Source of the DNA: Campylobacter sp. RM16704
Lineage (GTDB): Bacteria > Campylobacterota > Campylobacteria > Campylobacterales > Campylobacteraceae
Assembly (NCBI RefSeq): GCF_000816245.1
Contig: NZ_CP007769.1
Location: 280,464-344,463, forward strand
Length of the DNA stretch: 64,000 nucleotides
Direction: 5' to 3'
The notes under the pieces are model-generated. The model was not told the origin of the DNA, made no database searches, and was given only the letters and a program-made list of their open reading frames with translations. Position 1 is the first letter of the stretch, and each line of letters opens with the position of its first letter. This document shows, piece after piece, positions 9,558-17,783 of the stretch. The position numbers and the translations under genes were made by a program.

Positions 9558-10139
9558 ATGAGTAAAAATTTAACTTGGCATGCAAATAGCATTACAAAAA
9601 CTCAAAGAGCTAAACTTAAAAATCAAAAACCATGTGTTTTATGGTTTAGTGGGCTTAGTGGTGGTGGCAAATCTACTTTGGCAAATGCAGTTGAAAAAAA
9701 ACTTTTTAAGCAAGGTTTTCATACTTATCTTTTAGATGGGGATAATGTGCGTCATGGACTTAATAAAGATTTGGGCTTTGATGAGGTTTCAAGGGTAGAA
9801 AACATAAGACGCATAGGAGAAGTATGTAAGCTTTTTGTGGATGCCGGTATGATAGTACTTTGTGCTTTTATATCGCCTTTTGAAAAAGATAGAAAGCTTA
9901 TAAAAGATCTTTTAGATGGTGATGAATATATAGAAATATTTGTTGATACACCTTTAGAAATTTGCGAAAAAAGAGATCCAAAAGGACTTTATAAAAAAGC
10001 AAGAAATGGAGAAATTAAAAATTTCACAGGTATAGATAGTCCTTATGAAAAACCTAAAAATCCACATATACACATAACAAAAGAAGATCTTAATGCGAAT
10101 ATAGATATGATTTTGAGATTTTTAGATGGGAGAGTGTAG
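9558..10139 (+). CDS. cysC: Adenylylsulfate (APS) kinase
   Basis: A 193-aa P-loop kinase that would convert APS to PAPS. Walker A reads GLSGGGKSTLANAV (the usual GLSGAGKST with Gly for Ala), followed by DGDNVRHGLNKDLGF, the substrate and magnesium region, then ENIRRIGEV and CAFISPFEKDR, which contains the serine used in related kinases, and FTGIDSPYEKP. In C. jejuni the kpsC-linked CysC homologue (Cj1415) has been reported as a cytidine diphosphoramidate kinase, but here the gene sits among cysD, cysN and sulfotransferases, which favours true APS kinase activity. It abuts the next gene with no gap. Confidence 0.92.
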   Translation: MSKNLTWHANSITKTQRAKLKNQKPCVLWFSGLSGGGKSTLANAVEKKLFKQGFHTYLLDGDNVRHGLNKDLGFDEVSRVENIRRIGEVCKLFVDAGMIVLCAFISPFEKDRKLIKDLLDGDEYIEIFVDTPLEICEKRDPKGLYKKARNGEIKNFTGIDSPYEKPKNPHIHITKEDLNANIDMILRFLDGRV

Positions 10140-11672
10140 ATGACTGCTTATGTGCATATAGGAACTCCAAAAACAGGAACTACAACTATACAATATTTTT
10201 TAACTCAAAATGCTAGATTGCTTGAATTAAAAAATATAATTTACCCACTTTCTATAGAATCTTTATATCAACATTGGGAGCTTGTTAATCTATGTTCTGA
10301 AATTTACCAAAATATAGACTCATTTCATAAAATAATAGAATATTCCGATGTTTTCAGAAAATTATCATTGGAAATATTAAATCATCCAAATAAATCTTTT
10401 TTATTTTCAACAGAAGGGTTAACTTGGTGGGTTGATGATGTAAAAAAAATTAAGATTTTAAAAGGAATATTTGATAATTTAGGGTTCAATAAAGTATATA
10501 TAATAGTATATTTAAGAAATATTTATGATTTTACATTATCTATGACATCGCAGAGTGTTAAAGAAAATTATACTTCACCTTTTGATGTATTTCCTTGGAA
10601 TTATTTTAAGAGACATATTTTCGATTATAAATTTATATGTAAATGCTACTCTGAAGTTTTTGGCAAAGAAAATATGATAGTAAAATTATTTGATAAAAAT
10701 GAATTTTATCAAGGAGATCTGTTAAAAGATTTTGTTCATGCTATAGGCTTAGAGTGGAATAATGATTTTACTGTACCTATAAAACAAAATAAAAGTATGG
10801 ATTTATTAGGAATGGAGTTGTTTAAGAGAATTAATAAATTGTCTTTTGAATATAGTCAAATAAATTCATTTGTTCGAAGTTATTCTGAAAAATATTTTGA
10901 TTCAAAAGAAATTTTATTACAATACAAACCATCTAAAAAAATAATAGAGTCTTACATCGATTATTTTGAAGAATCAAATGAATGGGTAAGAAAAGAATTC
11001 TTTCCTCATAAAGAGAGATTGTTTCCTAAGAAAGATTTAAGTAATTATAAAGAAAACTATGAGCTCAAAGAAATGAAACCAGAATATTGGGATAAAATAG
11101 CTGAATTTATAGCTGATATTGTTAAAACTAAAAATCAAATTATTATAGATAAAACTAATATTATTCAAAATAAAGATAAAATTATTATCAAGCAAACCAC
11201 TCAAATAAATTTTTTACAAACAACTATAAAAGAAAAAGATGATATTATAAATTCTAATATAAATCAGATTAATCAATTACAAAATAATATAAAAGAAAAA
11301 TCAACCCAACTTGATCAAATTCAATCTAAACTATCCTTCCAAACTAAATATGGTACAACTAAAACAAGAATTCAAAACCAACTTTCATATAAACTAGGCC
11401 AATCTATGATAGCAAATTCTAAATCTTTTTTAGGCTACTTAATAATGCCTATAGCGTTATTAAGTATAATAATTTCACACAAGCAAGAACAAAAAATCTA
11501 CCAAGAAAAAATAAAAAAAGATCCTTCTTTAAAATTACCTCCTTTGGAAAACTATCCTGATTATAAAGAAGCTTTAAAAGTTAAAAACCATCTTTCATAT
11601 AAACTAGGTCAAGCTCTTATACAAGCTAATAAAAATTGGTATGGGGGGGGGGTATATCAAATTGCTGTTTGA
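10140..11672 (+). CDS. PAPS-type sulfotransferase B, C-terminal tail switched out of frame
   Basis: A 510-aa paralogue of sulfotransferase A. The PAPS 5'-phosphosulfate loop is HIGTPKTGTTTIQ (residues 7-18) and the 3'-phosphate segment is VYLRNIYDFTLSMTSQ (about residue 125). Unlike copy A it carries a hydrophilic, heptad-like insertion at about residues 335-400, rich in N, Q, I and K and likely a coiled coil. The C-terminal YKLGQ module follows. A ten-G run near the end gives the ending VYQIAV; nine or twelve Gs would give the conserved tail [15 protein letters not shown], stopping at 11712. The two copies probably modify different positions or sugars. Confidence 0.8.
   Translation: MTAYVHIGTPKTGTTTIQYFLTQNARLLELKNIIYPLSIESLYQHWELVNLCSEIYQNIDSFHKIIEYSDVFRKLSLEILNHPNKSFLFSTEGLTWWVDDVKKIKILKGIFDNLGFNKVYIIVYLRNIYDFTLSMTSQSVKENYTSPFDVFPWNYFKRHIFDYKFICKCYSEVFGKENMIVKLFDKNEFYQGDLLKDFVHAIGLEWNNDFTVPIKQNKSMDLLGMELFKRINKLSFEYSQINSFVRSYSEKYFDSKEILLQYKPSKKIIESYIDYFEESNEWVRKEFFPHKERLFPKKDLSNYKENYELKEMKPEYWDKIAEFIADIVKTKNQIIIDKTNIIQNKDKIIIKQTTQINFLQTTIKEKDDIINSNINQINQLQNNIKEKSTQLDQIQSKLSFQTKYGTTKTRIQNQLSYKLGQSMIANSKSFLGYLIMPIALLSIIISHKQEQKIYQEKIKKDPSLKLPPLENYPDYKEALKVKNHLSYKLGQALIQANKNWYGGGVYQIAV
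10950..11139 (+). repeat. 190-bp perfect direct repeat, copy 2 (within sulfotransferase B)
   Basis: Identical to 4951-5140 in the same orientation. Homologous recombination between the copies would remove 5999 bp, taking out cysD, cysN, the permease and cysC and leaving one hybrid sulfotransferase gene. Confidence 0.95.
11643..11652 (+). repeat. Poly-G tract (G10), candidate phase-variation switch
   Basis: Ten consecutive Gs at the 3' end of sulfotransferase B, in the matching position to the G9 run of copy A. The present length stops translation at 11672; G9 or G12 would restore the frame of the conserved 20-residue tail ending at 11712. Confidence 0.9.
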
Positions 11673-11718
11673 AATTAGAAAGTTGAAGAAAGAGTTTAGA
11701 CAAAGAAAATAATTTTGA

Positions 11719-11724
11719 TATAAT
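11719..11724 (+). promoter_or_regulatory. Putative sigma-70 -10 box for kpsC-kpsS
   Basis: TATAAT preceded by TTTTGA (extended TGx-like context), 28 bases before the kpsC start codon and followed by AAAGAGAG as ribosome site. Campylobacter promoters typically have a good -10 box and a weak -35, as here. It would give kpsCS their own promoter in addition to readthrough. Confidence 0.55.
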
Positions 11725-11751
11725 CTTTCTTTATGTTATTAAAGAGAGATT

Positions 11752-13779
11752 ATGAAATTTTACACCACATCTAAAAAACTTAAAGAAAATATTAAAAATT
11801 TTTATCAAATAACTTTATATCATTCCTATAAAAATGTCATTAAAGAAGATGTTTTTATGGGTTGGGGTAGAAAAAAGTCAGGTTTAAAAGCCGTAGAGCT
11901 AGCTAAAAAGCATGATGCAGAATTTTTGCTTTTAGAAGATGGTTTTTTACGCTCATTAAATTTAGGTGTAGAAAAAAGTCCGAGTTTTTCTATAGTTAAA
12001 GATGATGTGGGAATTTATTATGATGCCACAGCTCCATCTAAGCTTGAAGATATTTTAAACACTTATGAGTTTAGCTCTGAAGAACTAGAGCAAGCAAAAA
12101 AAGCTATAGAACTTATAAAAAAAGAAAAACTTAGTAAGTATAATAATAACCTTTGTGTGCCAAAAGAGCTTTTTAGTGCTAGTGAAGAACGCGTATTAGT
12201 CATCACTCAAGTAGCAAATGATGCTTCGTTAAAATTTGGCTTAGCTGATAGTTTTTCAACCCAAGATATCATAAAAGAAGCTATTAAAGAAAATCCAAAT
12301 GCTAAAATATACATTAAAATTCATCCTGATGTGTTAAGCGGTAAAAAACAAAGTGATTTTAATGTGCAAGATTTGCCAAATAGATGTGTAGTTATAAAAG
12401 AAAATTATAATCCCATAGAATTGCTAAGTTATTTTAAAAAAGTCTATACTAAGACTTCTGGCATGGGCTTTGAAGCTTTGATGTTAGGACGAGAATGTGT
12501 GTGTTATGGTATGCCTTTTTATGCAGGCTGGGGTTTAACACAAGATAAGTTAGAGTGTAAAAGAAGATTTAAAAAAAGAAGTTTAGAAGAAGTTTTTTAT
12601 GCAGCTTATATTTTATATAGTGAGTATTTTAACCCTTATTTAGATCAAAAAAGTGATATTTTCGATACTATTTTTACTTTGGCAAAGTATAAAAAGATAG
12701 AACAAGCTAATTCAAATACTTTGTATTTTCTAGGTTTTACTTTGTGGAAGCATTGGTTTATGAAACCATTTTTTAAAGCCAAAAATAATAAAATCATTTT
12801 TTTAAACTCACTAGATGAGCTTTATAATGCTAAGCTAAAACCTAAAGATAAAATTTTCATTTGGGGTAAAAAGTATGATAAAGCTTTACTAACTAAAGAT
12901 TTTAGAAATGAAATTTTCTTAGTAGAAGATGGCTTCTTACGCTCTGTTTTTTTAGGCTCAGACCTTACACGCCCTTTTTCTTTAATAGTAGATAGCAAAG
13001 GTTTATATGTAGATCCAAGTAAACCAAGTGATTTAGAAGATATTTTGCAAAATCACATCTTTGATAAAAATTTAAAACAAAGAGCTAAAAATCTCATCGC
13101 CACTATCACACAAAATAAATTTTCAAAATATAATGGATTAAAACATGAAAAGCTAAATTTTAGTACAAACAAAAAAGTGATTTTAATCCCTGCTCAAGTG
13201 GAAGATGATGCTTCTATGATTTTAGGTGGTGCAGGTTTTGATACTTTAAAACTTTTGCAAAGTGTAAGAGTGGCAAATGAAAATGCTTTTATAGTTTTTA
13301 AACCTCATCCTGATGTTTTAAGTGGTAATCGCAAGGGTTTAAAAGATAAAAGCATTATTTTAAAATACTGCGACGAAATTATCGAAAGTGTTAGCATAGA
13401 TAGTGCTATAAATGCGAGTGATGAAGTACATACTATAACTTCTACAAGCGGTTTTGACGCTCTTTTGCGTGGTAAAAAAGTAGTAGTGTATGGTATGCCT
13501 TTTTATGCAGGCTGGGGTTTAACCCAGGATTTACATAAAATTCCAAGACGCACAAGAGTACTTAGTCTAGAAGAGCTTGTTGCGGGAGTTTTGATCCTTT
13601 ATCCAAGGTATATTCATCCAAAAAGTAAAAATTTATGTGAAGTTGAGCTTGCATTAGATATAATGTTAAAAATGCAAAAAGATTATTTTTCTAAGTTTTA
13701 TTTGCGTTGGTTTATAGATATAAGAATTTATGCATTAAGAAAAATAAGAAGATTGATAGAATTTATTTTGATTAGATGA
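11752..13779 (+). CDS. kpsC: Capsule polysaccharide beta-Kdo transferase KpsC
   Basis: A 675-aa cytoplasmic glycosyltransferase that helps build the poly-Kdo linker joining capsule to its phospholipid anchor. Two similar halves are obvious: LLLEDGFLRSLNLG and FLVEDGFLRSVFLG, IKIHPDVLSGK and FKPHPDVLSGN, and the identical YGMPFYAGWGLTQD in each half. The duplicated architecture and full length match dual-domain KpsC. It overlaps kpsS by 4 bp. In C. jejuni kpsC and kpsS also border the capsule locus next to a cysC homologue. Confidence 0.96.
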   Translation: MKFYTTSKKLKENIKNFYQITLYHSYKNVIKEDVFMGWGRKKSGLKAVELAKKHDAEFLLLEDGFLRSLNLGVEKSPSFSIVKDDVGIYYDATAPSKLEDILNTYEFSSEELEQAKKAIELIKKEKLSKYNNNLCVPKELFSASEERVLVITQVANDASLKFGLADSFSTQDIIKEAIKENPNAKIYIKIHPDVLSGKKQSDFNVQDLPNRCVVIKENYNPIELLSYFKKVYTKTSGMGFEALMLGRECVCYGMPFYAGWGLTQDKLECKRRFKKRSLEEVFYAAYILYSEYFNPYLDQKSDIFDTIFTLAKYKKIEQANSNTLYFLGFTLWKHWFMKPFFKAKNNKIIFLNSLDELYNAKLKPKDKIFIWGKKYDKALLTKDFRNEIFLVEDGFLRSVFLGSDLTRPFSLIVDSKGLYVDPSKPSDLEDILQNHIFDKNLKQRAKNLIATITQNKFSKYNGLKHEKLNFSTNKKVILIPAQVEDDASMILGGAGFDTLKLLQSVRVANENAFIVFKPHPDVLSGNRKGLKDKSIILKYCDEIIESVSIDSAINASDEVHTITSTSGFDALLRGKKVVVYGMPFYAGWGLTQDLHKIPRRTRVLSLEELVAGVLILYPRYIHPKSKNLCEVELALDIMLKMQKDYFSKFYLRWFIDIRIYALRKIRRLIEFILIR

Positions 13780-14954
13780 AATTAAGTAAGAAATTAAAAA
13801 ATTTTTCTGGTAAAAATGTTTTATTACTCCAAGGACCTGTGGGAAGTTTTTTCCGTAAAATTGCCACAAAAATCCCAAAAGCTAAGGTTTATAAAGTAAA
13901 TTTTAATGGTGGAGATTTTTTCTTTTATCCTTTTAAAAGCATTAATTATACTAAAAGCTTAGCTGAGCTTGAAGATTTTTATAAAAAGCTTTTTGAAGAA
14001 AAACAAATTCAAATTATCATTATGTATAATGATTGTAGAAAGGTGCATGAAATAGCCATTAATGTAGCTAGGCAAATGGGTATTGAAGTGTGGATTTTTG
14101 AAGAAGGTTATATAAGACCAAATTTTATTACTTTTGAAAAAGATGGAGTTAATGCAAACTCTAGCTTGCCAAGAAGCAAAGAATTTTATTTAAGTCAGAA
14201 AAAATTTGACAAAGATTATAAAATTAAAACTTTTTCAAATACTTTTAGAAATATGGCTTTTACTTCATTTTTATATTGGCTTTTTGCCTTTTTATTTTCT
14301 TGGTATTTTAATAATTCTTTGCACCATAGAAGTTTAAAATTATTTGACTTTTTACCCTGGCTTTGCTCGGTGTATAGAAAAAATAAATATAAAATCACAG
14401 AAAAAAGTTTAAATGAAAAAATTCTTTCTTTAAAACAAAAGTATTTTTTGGCTATCTTGCAAGTGCATAATGATACTCAACTGTCTCATCATTATAAAAA
14501 AACTACAGAAAAATTTATAGAAGAAGTGATTGTTTCTTTTGCTAATCATGCTAAGGCAAAGTCTTATTTGGTTTTTAAACATCATCCTATGGATCGTGGT
14601 TATAGAGATTACACTAAACTTATAGAGGATTTGAGTTTAAAATATAATGTCGAGGGTAGAATTTTATATGTACATGATTTGCATTTGCCTATACTTTTAA
14701 TCAATGCAAGAGGTACTATAGTTATAAATAGTACAGTAGGACTTTCTGCTTTATATCACAATAGTCCTTTAAAAGTTATGGGAAAAGCATTTTATGATAT
14801 AGAAGGTTTGACTTATCAAAAAAGTTTACATACTTTTTGGAAAGAATGTAGAGCATATAAACCTGATGTAGTTTTACATACTAAATTTAGAAATTATGTG
14901 ATATATAAAACTCAAATCAATGGAAGTTTTTTTACAAGTACTGGTTTAGATTAA
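13776..14954 (+). CDS. kpsS: Capsule polysaccharide Kdo transferase KpsS
   Basis: A 392-aa single-domain Capsule_synth family protein that would add the first Kdo to the lipid anchor before KpsC acts. FEEGYIRPNFITFEKDGVN corresponds to the EDGF-type motif of KpsC, and FKHHPMDRGYRDY plus INARGTIVINSTVGLSAL are the C-terminal nucleotide-sugar binding elements. The start codon overlaps the kpsC stop (ATGA). Its stop overlaps by 4 bp the stop of the convergent minus-strand gene. Confidence 0.95.
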   Translation: MKLSKKLKNFSGKNVLLLQGPVGSFFRKIATKIPKAKVYKVNFNGGDFFFYPFKSINYTKSLAELEDFYKKLFEEKQIQIIIMYNDCRKVHEIAINVARQMGIEVWIFEEGYIRPNFITFEKDGVNANSSLPRSKEFYLSQKKFDKDYKIKTFSNTFRNMAFTSFLYWLFAFLFSWYFNNSLHHRSLKLFDFLPWLCSVYRKNKYKITEKSLNEKILSLKQKYFLAILQVHNDTQLSHHYKKTTEKFIEEVIVSFANHAKAKSYLVFKHHPMDRGYRDYTKLIEDLSLKYNVEGRILYVHDLHLPILLINARGTIVINSTVGLSALYHNSPLKVMGKAFYDIEGLTYQKSLHTFWKECRAYKPDVVLHTKFRNYVIYKTQINGSFFTSTGLD

Positions 14955-16477
14955 AATTTCTTTTTATAATTTTTAGCAATCTTTCTAAGTTTAAATGGCA
15001 AGTTTAAATAGCCTATTTTAAAAGGAGTTCTAGAAGCTTGCAAAAGTGCATTGCCTAAAAGATAAGGCAAGTGTGTTTTAGCTATTTGAGCGTGTTTATA
15101 GTCTGCATAAGCTTTTAGCGGTGGTAGGTTTTTTTGCTCTTTTTGGTGTTTAAAATACTCTTTTTTAACTTTTCTTAATTCAAAAGGTATTTTTAGACAC
15201 CCTATATATGTTTTGCTATTTTTTACAATAATTTCACCGAGTTTATAGCTTAATCTTTCTTTTATCCTTAAACTTGCTCCATAAAGTTTGCTATTTTGGT
15301 TAATATATATTTCATATTCATTTTTTAAGTCCTTTAGATTTAAAAAACACAAAAGATTATGGTTTTGGCTCTGTAAAAATGTTTGTGTATCAAGTTTGAT
15401 TAGTTCGTGGTATTCTAATATTAATTCTTTATAAAATGCTATAGGTGGGATTAAAATTTCATTAGCATCCATGATATGATGGTAGTGGGAGGGGGTAATT
15501 TTGTATTCATTTTTTTCATTGCTTTCTTTTTTTACAAGTAAAATTCCTATCAAATCTACATAATCAAGTCTAGGGATATTTTCGTTTGCCAAGCTTAAAC
15601 CTGAACTTTCTTCACTTTGCTTGGTGATTTGTGTATTAACACATAAAAAAGTTTGTTCATCACAAAATGCTTTTTCATTTTGTATATCTTGAAAAGTATT
15701 AATAAGTCCAAAATTTTTAGTAAGATCAAAGGATGAATTTTTAATACTTATAGATGATATGGTATGAGTTGTTAGATTGGTTTGATTCCAAGTATGTATG
15801 CCTAAAATTTGATAGTTATTTAGTTCTTTTGGAAAAATGATTTTTTCATTAGCCTTAATCCTTACCACTTTTTCACAAAAAAATGAGTTTTTATGCTCTA
15901 TCTTAGACAAATTTGATGGTGTAAATACATAAAATTCTTTATTAGAACAAGTGATATTTTCTTTGGATTTTTTAAAAGTATGCAAATTTTTTATAATATT
16001 TTTTCCAAGTTCTTGCATAGCTAATGGCATAGGATGGAATTTATAATTTTGATCAAAATCATATAGGTTGTTTTTTTGATAGTAAAGATCCACATCAATT
16101 AAGTTAAATCCATAATAAGCACAATTTTTTCGATGTGTTTCATTGATGGCTTTTGATTTATCATTACAAGCTGGTATAGGAAGTATGAGTACTATGGTGG
16201 TTTTATTTGCTTTATAAAGTTCTTCATAAAAATAATCAATATTTCTAAGTATAACTTTTAAGTTCATAGGACTTAGATAATCATTAATATTTGATTCACT
16301 AATGATATAATCACTTTTGTATATATTTTCTCTATGGCGTATTAACTCATAAAGATTTTGCAAGGAAGTACTAAGTCCTAAAGCATAATTACATAATGTA
16401 ATATCTTTATCTTCAAGGCCTATTCGAAGTCCATTTTTGACTACACTATTACTTCCACCTAATAAAACTATATTCAT
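14951..16477 (-). CDS. SGNH-hydrolase-like protein with the capsule-transferase C-terminal module
   Basis: A 508-aa protein I cannot name. The N-terminus (IVLLGGSNSVVKNGLR) looks like block I of SGNH/GDSL hydrolases, with the block-I Ser near residue 9, and ESNINDY near residue 64 resembles the later Asn block; this is a weak family assignment. The middle has beta-rich sequence without a motif I know. The last ~110 residues repeat the module seen in both sulfotransferases (LSYKLGEIIVKNSKTYIG, later YLLGNALLQASR), here with an intact tail IGYLNLPFKLRKIAKNYKK. It is convergent with kpsS. A capsule-modifying or transferase role is inferred. Confidence 0.6.
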   Translation of the reverse strand: MNIVLLGGSNSVVKNGLRIGLEDKDITLCNYALGLSTSLQNLYELIRHRENIYKSDYIISESNINDYLSPMNLKVILRNIDYFYEELYKANKTTIVLILPIPACNDKSKAINETHRKNCAYYGFNLIDVDLYYQKNNLYDFDQNYKFHPMPLAMQELGKNIIKNLHTFKKSKENITCSNKEFYVFTPSNLSKIEHKNSFFCEKVVRIKANEKIIFPKELNNYQILGIHTWNQTNLTTHTISSISIKNSSFDLTKNFGLINTFQDIQNEKAFCDEQTFLCVNTQITKQSEESSGLSLANENIPRLDYVDLIGILLVKKESNEKNEYKITPSHYHHIMDANEILIPPIAFYKELILEYHELIKLDTQTFLQSQNHNLLCFLNLKDLKNEYEIYINQNSKLYGASLRIKERLSYKLGEIIVKNSKTYIGCLKIPFELRKVKKEYFKHQKEQKNLPPLKAYADYKHAQIAKTHLPYLLGNALLQASRTPFKIGYLNLPFKLRKIAKNYKKKF

Positions 16478-16625
16478 TAATTTCTTCTTTGTTGATACTT
16501 TTATTTATTTTATAAAATATTTTTTAATGAATAATTTAAGAGTAAAAACACCCCATTTTACCTTTAAATAAGCATTTGACAAAGATAATAACTTTAGCTA
16601 TATTTTTAAAATTCATTTTAGATTT

Positions 16626-17774
16626 ATGTGGGATTTGATGGATAAAATATGCAAAAAAAGAGATGTTTTTTATATAGCTGGTTATGACCCTAGAGGATAT
16701 AGGCATTATTATACTATATTTAAAAAAAATCTTTTTTTGCAAAATGAGCTTTTATCTTATGATTATACTTTATCAAAAAGTCAAGTTAAAGAAAATACTT
16801 ACCCATTTTGGCAAATTCAAACTTCATATACAAACATTACTTATACTTTTTTAAATTGGAATGATATAGTAAAAAAAAACTGGTCAGAAGGTATTAAAGA
16901 TGCTTTGAGTGATTGTTATAGTTTTTTTAGAATTTACACTATTACAGGACTTTTTTTAAAATTTGGCAAAGAGTCGCCTTATCAGCTTATTACAGGGTAT
17001 TATCCATTTTTTTATGTGTTTTTGAGTTTGATTTTTACTTTAGTTTGTGCTTTTAGCATTTTTATTTATTTGCAAAATTTTCATGTTATTTTAGGAATTT
17101 TAGCTTGTATTTTTTCATTGGTATTTTTACCAAGAATACTTTATAAACTAGGAAAAAAACTATCTGTTTTTTGGATAGCTAGAATTTGCTCTTTTTGTGC
17201 TAATTGGGAAAAAAATGCCCAAGGTAAGCTTGAATTAAGAATGAATAATTTTGCTAAGGTTATTTTTGAAAAATTAAAAGAAAATATGAATGATAAAAAT
17301 TATGAGCTCATCTTAAGCGCTCATAGTGTAGGAACAGTTCTTTGTATAGATGTCTTAGCAAAAGTGCTTAGAAAATGTGAAAAAGAAAATATCCCTTTTG
17401 AAAATTTAAAGGTTTTAACCTTGGGTGAATGTATACCTTTGGTAAGTTATCAAAAAAGATCACTTGATTTTAGAAAAGACTTAGAATATTTAGGAAGTAA
17501 AAATTTAATATGGTATGATTTTACTTCTATTATTGATGGTGCTTGTTTTGCACAAGTTGATTTTATGCACACAAGTGGAATAAAAGCTGATTTTAGCCCA
17601 AGATACCTTTCAGCTAAATTTCATACTTTATATAAAAGCAAAGATTATAAAAAAATTAAAAAAGATAAATACAAAGCACATTTTTTGTATTTATTTGCTA
17701 CACAAATTCAAGGAACATATAATTTTTTTGAATTTATTGTAGGTAAAAATAAATTAGAAGAAAAAATAAAATAG
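16626..17774 (+). CDS. Membrane protein with alpha/beta-hydrolase-like nucleophile motif (Cj1412-like)
   Basis: A 382-aa protein, recalled as resembling C. jejuni Cj1412c, which also lies between kpsS and the P450 gene. Two hydrophobic spans occur at about residues 130-175, and the downstream soluble part has LILSAHSVGTVLCIDVL, like the serine-nucleophile elbow of lipase-type hydrolases although the usual first Gly is Ala. The function is not known. The start is uncertain: ATG 16626 lacks a clear ribosome site and ATG 16638 is an alternative. It ends 9 bases before the P450 gene. Confidence 0.65.
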   Translation: MWDLMDKICKKRDVFYIAGYDPRGYRHYYTIFKKNLFLQNELLSYDYTLSKSQVKENTYPFWQIQTSYTNITYTFLNWNDIVKKNWSEGIKDALSDCYSFFRIYTITGLFLKFGKESPYQLITGYYPFFYVFLSLIFTLVCAFSIFIYLQNFHVILGILACIFSLVFLPRILYKLGKKLSVFWIARICSFCANWEKNAQGKLELRMNNFAKVIFEKLKENMNDKNYELILSAHSVGTVLCIDVLAKVLRKCEKENIPFENLKVLTLGECIPLVSYQKRSLDFRKDLEYLGSKNLIWYDFTSIIDGACFAQVDFMHTSGIKADFSPRYLSAKFHTLYKSKDYKKIKKDKYKAHFLYLFATQIQGTYNFFEFIVGKNKLEEKIK

Positions 17775-17783
17775 GAGAAAACT

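Noticed and set aside
9558-10139. CysC as the cytidine diphosphoramidate kinase of the MeOPN capsule pathway
   Set aside because: The partner phosphoramidate genes are not seen nearby, while cysD, cysN and sulfotransferases surround it; APS kinase is the simpler reading.
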